From IMG/VR virus record IMGVR_UViG_3300042553_000290, positions 1 through 20,124 of that record: DNA of 20,124 bases; one strand, written 5' to 3'. Shown in pieces: positions 6,324 through 13,400 of this stretch. The number at the start of each line of letters is the position of its first letter. Position 1 is the stretch's first letter. The DNA comes from a virus. Under the pieces are notes generated by a model. That model was not told the DNA's origin, searched no databases, and was given only the letters and a program-made list of their open reading frames with translations. The position numbers and the translations under genes are program-made.

Positions 6324-7004
6324 ATGCCTACAGAAATATATAAAAGTGCTGTTGTTGAATTAATAGACGGAACAGAAATATATATAACACCATTAAAAAT
6401 AAAGTTCTTAAAACTATTTTTAGATGAGTTTGAAAATGTTAAGTCTGCTAAAAATGATGACGAGGCTATAGATGCATTGGCAAAATGTACAGTAATAGCC
6501 ATGAGACAGTATTATCCTCAAATAAAAACACAACAAGAACTAGAAGATAATATTGATATGCCAACTATATATAGAATATTAGATTTTGCTGCTGGTATTA
6601 AGATTAATGAAAAGTCAGAAGAAACAGTTAAGCAGCAGGCAACTGACAGTGGGTCTACCTGGGATGAGTTAGATCTTGCTGAATTAGAATCAGAGGTTTT
6701 TTTGCTGGGTATTTGGAAAGACTATGAAGAATTAGAATCTTCAATGTCAATGCCTGAAATAATAGCAACACTAAAAATAAAAAGAGATCTAGACTATTCT
6801 CAGAAAAAGTTTTTGGCTGCAATGCAAGGAGTAGACTTAGATAAGGCAAGCAATAAGAATAATGCCTGGGAAGAGATGAAGGCCAGGGTATTCAGTAAAG
6901 GAAAGGCATCAGACTCAAAAGACATACTATCACTACAAGGAGTGAATGCACAAAAAGCAGGGTTTGGCATTGGTATGGGTCTTGAGTACGAAAATCTTAC
7001 CTAA
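6324..7004 (+). CDS. Tail assembly chaperone, long form (G-like plus T-like domains in one frame), 226 aa
   Basis: Residues about 10-92 form a helical domain (VELIDGTEIYITPLKIKF, CTVIAMRQYYPQI, MPTIYRILDFAAG) that is clearly related to the next gene. After a hydrophilic linker, residues about 115-226 form a second domain (DLDYSQKKFLAAMQGVDLD, NAWEEMKARVF, VNAQKAGFGIGMGLEYE). In lambda the equivalent fusion gpGT arises by a -1 frameshift; here both domains are in one uninterrupted frame. Long chaperones load the tape measure and recruit tube protein, and are not in the virion. The start at 6324 has no ribosome site and lies six bases after a TATAAT, so it is probably leaderless. A T_TTT_TTG heptamer at 6698-6704 could allow slippage to a 134-residue product. 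The chaperone call is by position and domain pattern. Confidence 0.8.
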   Translation: MPTEIYKSAVVELIDGTEIYITPLKIKFLKLFLDEFENVKSAKNDDEAIDALAKCTVIAMRQYYPQIKTQQELEDNIDMPTIYRILDFAAGIKINEKSEETVKQQATDSGSTWDELDLAELESEVFLLGIWKDYEELESSMSMPEIIATLKIKRDLDYSQKKFLAAMQGVDLDKASNKNNAWEEMKARVFSKGKASDSKDILSLQGVNAQKAGFGIGMGLEYENLT

Positions 7005-7020
7005 AAATAAAGTCTTCTTG

Positions 7021-7029
7021 TGGTATAAT
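7021..7029 (+). promoter_or_regulatory. Putative extended -10 promoter, TGGTATAAT
   Basis: TATAAT at 7024-7029 with TG at 7021-7022 lies 17 bases after the long chaperone gene. Expected start near 7036, giving a leader of about 19 bases with the AAGGAGG site. No convincing -35 box and no terminator hairpin between the two chaperone genes. It would let the short chaperone be made independently of the long one. Confidence 0.6.
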
Positions 7030-7054
7030 TTATTCAATACCTTAAGGAGGAACA

Positions 7055-7381
7055 ATGGCCGAAAAGCCTAAAGATAATACAAAAACAGTTACATTAGTTG
7101 ATAATACAGAGATTCCAGTTAGAGCCTTAAAGTTATCTCTTCTAAGACCATTCATGCTAAAATTTGCTGAACTGGCTGCAGTTGCTGAAGATAACGATAA
7201 GTCTATGGATATCCTTATGGACTGTGTTCAAATTGCAATGAAACAATACAAGCCAGAATTGGCAGACGATAGAGAACAACTAGAGGAGTTGCTAGATCTT
7301 CCTACAGTTTATCAGATAATTGATGCAGCATCTGGATTCCAAAATGCTGATGCATCAGTTGTTGCTGGTCTAGTAAAATAA
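7055..7381 (+). CDS. Tail assembly chaperone, short form (G-like domain only), 108 aa
   Basis: The ATG at 7055 follows a strong AAGGAGG (7044-7050). The whole protein aligns with the first domain of the preceding gene: VTLVDNTEIPVRALKL against VELIDGTEIYITPLKI, CVQIAMKQYKPEL against CTVIAMRQYYPQI, LPTVYQIIDAASGF against MPTIYRILDFAAGI. By eye about a third of positions are identical. It ends shortly after this domain and has no T-like part; the tape measure frame is closed by a stop at 7387, so it cannot be extended by frameshift into the next gene. It probably plays the part of lambda gpG, the abundant short chaperone, coating the tape measure during tube assembly. It sits 23 bases upstream of the tape measure start codon, the normal location. 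Confidence 0.8.
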   Translation: MAEKPKDNTKTVTLVDNTEIPVRALKLSLLRPFMLKFAELAAVAEDNDKSMDILMDCVQIAMKQYKPELADDREQLEELLDLPTVYQIIDAASGFQNADASVVAGLVK

Positions 7382-7390
7382 ATAAATAAA

Positions 7391-7407
7391 GAGGTGCGAA
7401 GGAATTG
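7391..7407 (+). promoter_or_regulatory. Ribosome site and TTG start of the tape measure gene
   Basis: GAGGTG (7391-7396), with a second purine-rich GAAGGA at 7398-7403, precedes the TTG at 7405. A stop codon at 7387 in this frame, and the lack of any in-frame ATG or GTG between it and 7405, leave TTG as the only start that retains the N-terminal ADVNSNININF strand. Confidence 0.7.
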
Positions 7408-10400
7408 GCAGATGTAAACTCTAATATTAATATTAATTTTAATACTGCCGACGCTTTAGCACAATTACGCAGACTACAGGCAGGCCTCAGCAAGTTTCAT
7501 CAATCACTTGCTGAAGGCAACCTGGCTGCTGCAAATGCACAAAAAGGTTTAAACGCTCAATTAGCACAAGCCGTAGGGGCAACAGGAAAGTTTGCTGTCA
7601 GTCAAGCAAAAGTTGCGTCCAGCACTATGGCATTTACAACTGCCTTAGAAAAAAATAAACTATCCCTTAAAGAATATTATCGATATAGCATGGCTGCTGC
7701 AACAGCCAATACAAAAACATTAGGCAAGGCTTTTGCACAAGAACGTGAAATTATTAACCGTGCTCGTAGAGATAGAGTAAAATCACTACAAGCACAGTAT
7801 ATACAGATGGCTAAAGCGCAGGGTGGCTTTATTGATGCTATGCGTATTATGCCACGTACATTGATGATGACAAATGGACAATTTACAGAACTTGGTACAC
7901 GTATCCAATATGCAGCACAAAGACAACAGTTCCTAAATCAATTATTAAAGCAGGGATCTACACAACTTCTAAACTTTGGTAAGAATACTCAATGGGCTGG
8001 ACGCCAGTTGATGGTTGGTTTAACAATACCACTAGGCATGCTTGGCGGGTATGCATCAAAGGCATTTAGAGAGTTAGAACAGGCTACATTAAAGTTTAGA
8101 CGTGTATATGGAGATGCCTTTACTAATGATGCTGAAGTAGAAAGCGCAATAGCCAATATAAGAAAACTTGCAGAAGAATTTACTAAATATGGAGTTGCAG
8201 TAAAAGATACAGTAGAGATGGCTGCAACGGCTGCAGCAGCAGGTTTTCAGGGTGAAGATTTAACTAGACAAGTTGAAACTGCAACAAAGTTAGCAGTGCT
8301 AGGACAAGTAGAGCAACAGCAGGCACTTGAAACAACCATATCATTACAGAACGCATTTGGATTATCTAGTGAGCAGTTAGCAGAAAAAATTAACTTTCTA
8401 AACGCAGTTGAAAACCAAACTGTTTTATCTATTGAAGATTTAACTATTGCAATTCCAAAAGCAGCACCAGTTGTTAAGCAACTAGGCGGTAACGTAGAAG
8501 ATCTTGCATTCTTCTTGACTGCCATGAAGGAAGGCGGTATTAATGCATCAGAAGGTGCTAACGCACTTAAGTCTGGTCTTGCTTCATTAATTAACCCAAC
8601 AGAAAAAGCAAGCAAGATGCTTGGCGAAATGGGAATTAATATCAAAGGAATTGTTGAAGCAAATAAAGGTGATGTTAAGGCTACAGTAGTTGGTTTTGCA
8701 AAAGCACTTGATACCTTAGATCCACTTAACCGTGCACGTGCCATCGAACAATTATTTGGAAAATTCCAGTTTGCTCGTTTGTCTACCTTATTTCAAAATG
8801 TATCCAAGGATGGAACTCAGGCAGCAAGAGCATTTGATTTAGCAGGGGCATCAGTTGAAGAGTTAGCAGTTCTATCAGAACGAGAAATGAAGAAGGTAGA
8901 AGATGCTGTAGGTGTAAAGTTTCAGGCTGCAGTAGAACAATTTAAGCAAGACATCATGCCATTAGGAAAGGCATTTCTTGAAGCAGTCACACCAATAGTA
9001 CAATTTTTTGGTAAGTTATTTGAAAAATTTAATGGTTTGGGAGATCAAACAAAAAAAGTAATAGCAATAATTGTTGGAGTAGTTGCTGGTCTTGGTCCAA
9101 TTCTTTTGATGACATTTGGTTTGTTAGCAAATGGTTTAGCAAATCTTATTAAACTTTTTGCAACAATAAGAGGTGGAGTTGCTAAGTTAAATGGACAAAC
9201 AAATATTTTAGGTGCTGGCTTTAACTATGTAACACAAGAGCAGTTAGAGCAACAGGCAGCAAGTCAGGCACTTCATAATACTCATACTAGGCTAACAGAA
9301 GTATTTAATATTGAGCGTACTGCAGCAATGCAATTAGCAGCAGCGTATGGACAAATAACAACACAAATGCGAAATATGGCTGCACAAAATCCTGCGTTAT
9401 TTGCAGGAGGAGTTCGTGGTGCAGCAGGTGCAGTATCTAAACTTCCAAAGGGTAGAGTAGGATTTGAAGATGGTATTATAAGTGTTCCTGGACCAAAGGG
9501 TGCTGGAGATATAATTCCAGCATTTGTTTCTCCAGGAGAAGCGATTATTCCTGCAGATAAATCAGAGAAGTATCGTGGCCTTATTACTGCAATGTTCCAA
9601 GACAAGGTCCCAGGTTTTGAAGAAGGAAATGATCCACAAAAGGGAAGAGCAAAACTATCTAGTTATGAAAAATTTGCTTTAGGAACTTTTGATGAATTAA
9701 AAAATGATCCTAAGTCAAGAAGTCAAATAGATACAATTGTTAAAAGATTAGGAAAAGATGCTTTAGAAGAAATTGAAAAATTAAAAACATCTAATCCAAA
9801 GCAATATGAGTTGGTTAGTAAACTATTAAATAAAAAAGGTATTACGCCATCTAATATAACACAGCATGAAATGTTAAAGTATATTGATAATGAATTAGTA
9901 TACAAAGATGGACTTTATTATGATAAGAAATCTATAGACTCTGGCGCTAATGCTTTAACTGCTGGAAAGACATATGATGAGGTTAAGAAGAGAGTTCTTT
10001 ATAGATTAGGTGCAATTGAAAAGGGTGGAGCATTTTCTAATCCTAAAAAGATGAATCTTTCTAAGTTAAGATTCGACATGAGTCCAACAGGAAAGCAAAG
10101 TGGTGGATGGAGACAGGCTATTCCGACAAACTCATTACTGTATAAAACATTAGACGAACAAGAAAAACAGTTTAAAGCAGCAAATGCTGTACAGGGTAAA
10201 GTAGATCCATTAAAATCAGTAAAAGAATCTATGAGATCTTTAGGATATACAGAAAAACAAATTGCTCAAGCATTAAGACCAGAACTATCCCACATAGCAA
10301 AAACAGGAGAGTCAGGAAGAGGTGCTGCAAAATGGCTTAAAGGAACTGCACTATTTGACGTAAGATTATTAAATAATTATATGAATGCTGGTAAAAGAGC

Positions 10401-13400
10401 AACCAACATATTAGATTGGAATGATAAAAACAATAATGCTTTAAGATTAACTCCAGATCAAATTAAAGAATTTAGAAACTCAGCAACCTATATGTCTGGT
10501 CAAAATCATCCGACCAACACATCTGAAGTTAAGTTAGTTAGAGCAGCAGCACAACTTGATATTATTTCTGAAGATTTTCTAAAGAGCCAAACAACTAAGC
10601 CAAAGGCATTTCCTAAACTAGGAGAAGTAAGACAGTCTAGAGCAGTAGCAGAATTAATTGATGGAAGACTTGGTACAGGATACTACAATCAATGGAGACC
10701 ACAATTTAATTTGGCAAGCGGGGCTACAAAAGGAACAAATGTTTTAGTAAATCCTAATAAAGAATACATGGTTGATACTAAAACAGGAGCAATAACAAAA
10801 CTTACCACTGCTAATACTAGTCCAAAGCCAGCAGGAGCAGTTGCAGATACTGGAAAGTCAACTGATAGAAGAGTTGCAACAGAAACATCAACAAATAGAG
10901 TAGCGACAGGAACTCAAGTAAGACGTCTTGGACGTGGCTTTGTTATGACAGGAAGAGATGCTGGAGATCCAACATTAAGTAAGGCTGCAAGAGGTCGTAT
11001 TACAAAGGCGATGCAAGATCAGCAAAGATTGCTACAGCAACAAAATAGATATACTAAACAACAAATTGACGACGCTTTAAGAAGATATAGAAAAATAAAG
11101 GTACAAGAAGAAGTCAATAACGCTAATGCTAGAAGAAAAAGTCAAATAGAGCGAGAAGAATTAAAGAACAGACAGACAAGACAATTAAGCGCAAAAGAAC
11201 TTGCTAAACAAGAAAAGAATAATGCTAAAGCAATGCGTCAAGAGAAGGTAGGAAGATTCTCTGGTGGTGCCTCAATGGCCCTAGGAACGGCTGGTATGGC
11301 TGCTATGATGTCTGGAAATACTGGAATGGGCATGGGGCTTATGGGTGCTTCTGCGGTTGCTGGTATGGCTCCTATGTTTGCTGGCATGGGTCCTATTGGT
11401 TTGGTAACTACAGCAGCAATAGCCGTCGGAACTGGTTTGTTTGCATTGAACAAACATTTTGAAAATGCAGCAAAAAAGCAGGCGGAATATGTAAATTCAG
11501 TTTCTGCTACTACAACAAAGATGGAAGAAATTGGCGCTATAACAAACAAGGTTGGCGCATCACGTGCAATGCAGGAAGTAAGATCTAAGGGTTCATTCAA
11601 TGATTATAACGATGTAAGACGTGCTGGATCAAGGTTTGGAGATACATTTTTACAATCAGATGTTGGTAAAAAGATGGCTGAAGGCTTTGTTAAAAATATG
11701 GAAGACTTTGGCTCCAGGGATGCTGCTAAAAGTTTTGGTTTGCAGTTAGCCTCATATATTTCAGATGGAGTATTGACTCCAGAGCAAGCAGCAAGCATTG
11801 CAGAACAAATCGGAGTTAAGTTAGGAAGCAGAAAATATACAGTAAATATTTTAGGCAATCTTGATAGCATTATAGGCGCCAATGGGGAAGATTTAACAAA
11901 AGATCCTCTTGCAGTTAGAATGAAAATAATTCAACAAGCAGGCGAAAGAACAAAGTCAGAATTACAAGCATTAAGTGCTGGTGGCGGAAGAGATTCTGCA
12001 GCAAGGCTTGCAGCATTAAGTGTTAATAATGTACAGTTAGCACAGGCACAGGCAGACGCTACAGAATGGCAATATAAAAAGCAAATACAGTTATTAGAAA
12101 AACAATTAGCACAAACAACTAATCTTGAAAAACAATTAGAACTAAAGTCCAAGATTGCAGAATTAGATTCTCAAATGATAACAGATGTTTCTCAAATGAA
12201 TAAAAAGGTTAATGATCAAATTCAATCAGAGATTAAAACATTTAGAGAAAATATTCAAAATACACGTGCTGCAATTTTTGGTGGAGATGCTGAAGAAGAT
12301 GCATACTTTGATGCATTAAAATCATCTGTACAAGAAAGATACAAAACTGATTTTCCAGGAATGACAAAGGTTGTACAACAAAAACTTGCAGGTGTAAGCG
12401 GTAGTACTAATTTTGCTAGTAGAGGATTCAAGAGCATGGGGCAGGCTCAAGAACTCGAAGTTGTTGCAAACGTATTAATGGGACAAGGATTTGCTAACCC
12501 AGATCAATTTAATTCATTCTTGAAGATGTTTGAAGGCAAAGAAGGAGATCTTTACAACACATTAAATATGGGCATGGAAGTTCATGGCCCACAAAAAACT
12601 GTAGAGATGATGGAATTCTTTACTGATTTTGATAATAAAGAACTTGCTATGCAAATGTCTGCAGATGTTATAAGTAAAGATCCAGCACAATTTGATAAGA
12701 TAGGCAAAGCACTTGCACAACTTTCAGTTATGGATGGTAAAGAAATTAACATGGAGGCCTTTATAAAGGCTCAAGGTATAGAAGGATTAGAGAAACTTGC
12801 AAATGATTTAGACAAGATAGAGCAAGTACCAACTCCAATAACTAAAGAGGCAATTGCAAAAATAACAGAAATGGGTATTGCTGGAATCAATAAGAGCAGC
12901 ATGCAAACATTAATGTCTCAGTGGAAAGATTGGGATGCACTTCCAGACGTTGCAAAGAAAGAAGCAATTTCAAAATATAAAACTGTATATGATCTTATAT
13001 TCGCAAGCCCAGAAGCAAAAATAGAATGGGCAAGAAAAATTGCTGCAGAAAAAGCAAAGGCAGCAACAAAAGGTTTAACTGGAACTGCAGCAAAGGCTGT
13101 TGGAGAGTTAACATATAATGCAGAATCAAGCAAACTTGCTGCAAGTGACGCTACAACAGTTGCATCAGAAGCAGCAAAAACTTATGTTGGCGAAGATGGA
13201 AAAATCTATACTAAAGATGGCGGAAAGTATAAAGGTCCTAGCGATGGTGGCGGTAAGAAAGAAGATCCATATGCATTTATTCTTGCAAGATTAAAAAATG
13301 TTCGTAACGCTGCAATCGACGCTTCTGGCGGTATAAAAGAATTAAACAAAGCCTTAGCATCAGGCAACCTTCAATCAATAGCAAATAAGTATCAAGGCAT

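Noticed and set aside
5978-6502. Reverse-strand frame across the tube gene end and the chaperone start
   Set aside because: It runs through the terminator and promoter region, has no ribosome site and no recognisable protein features.
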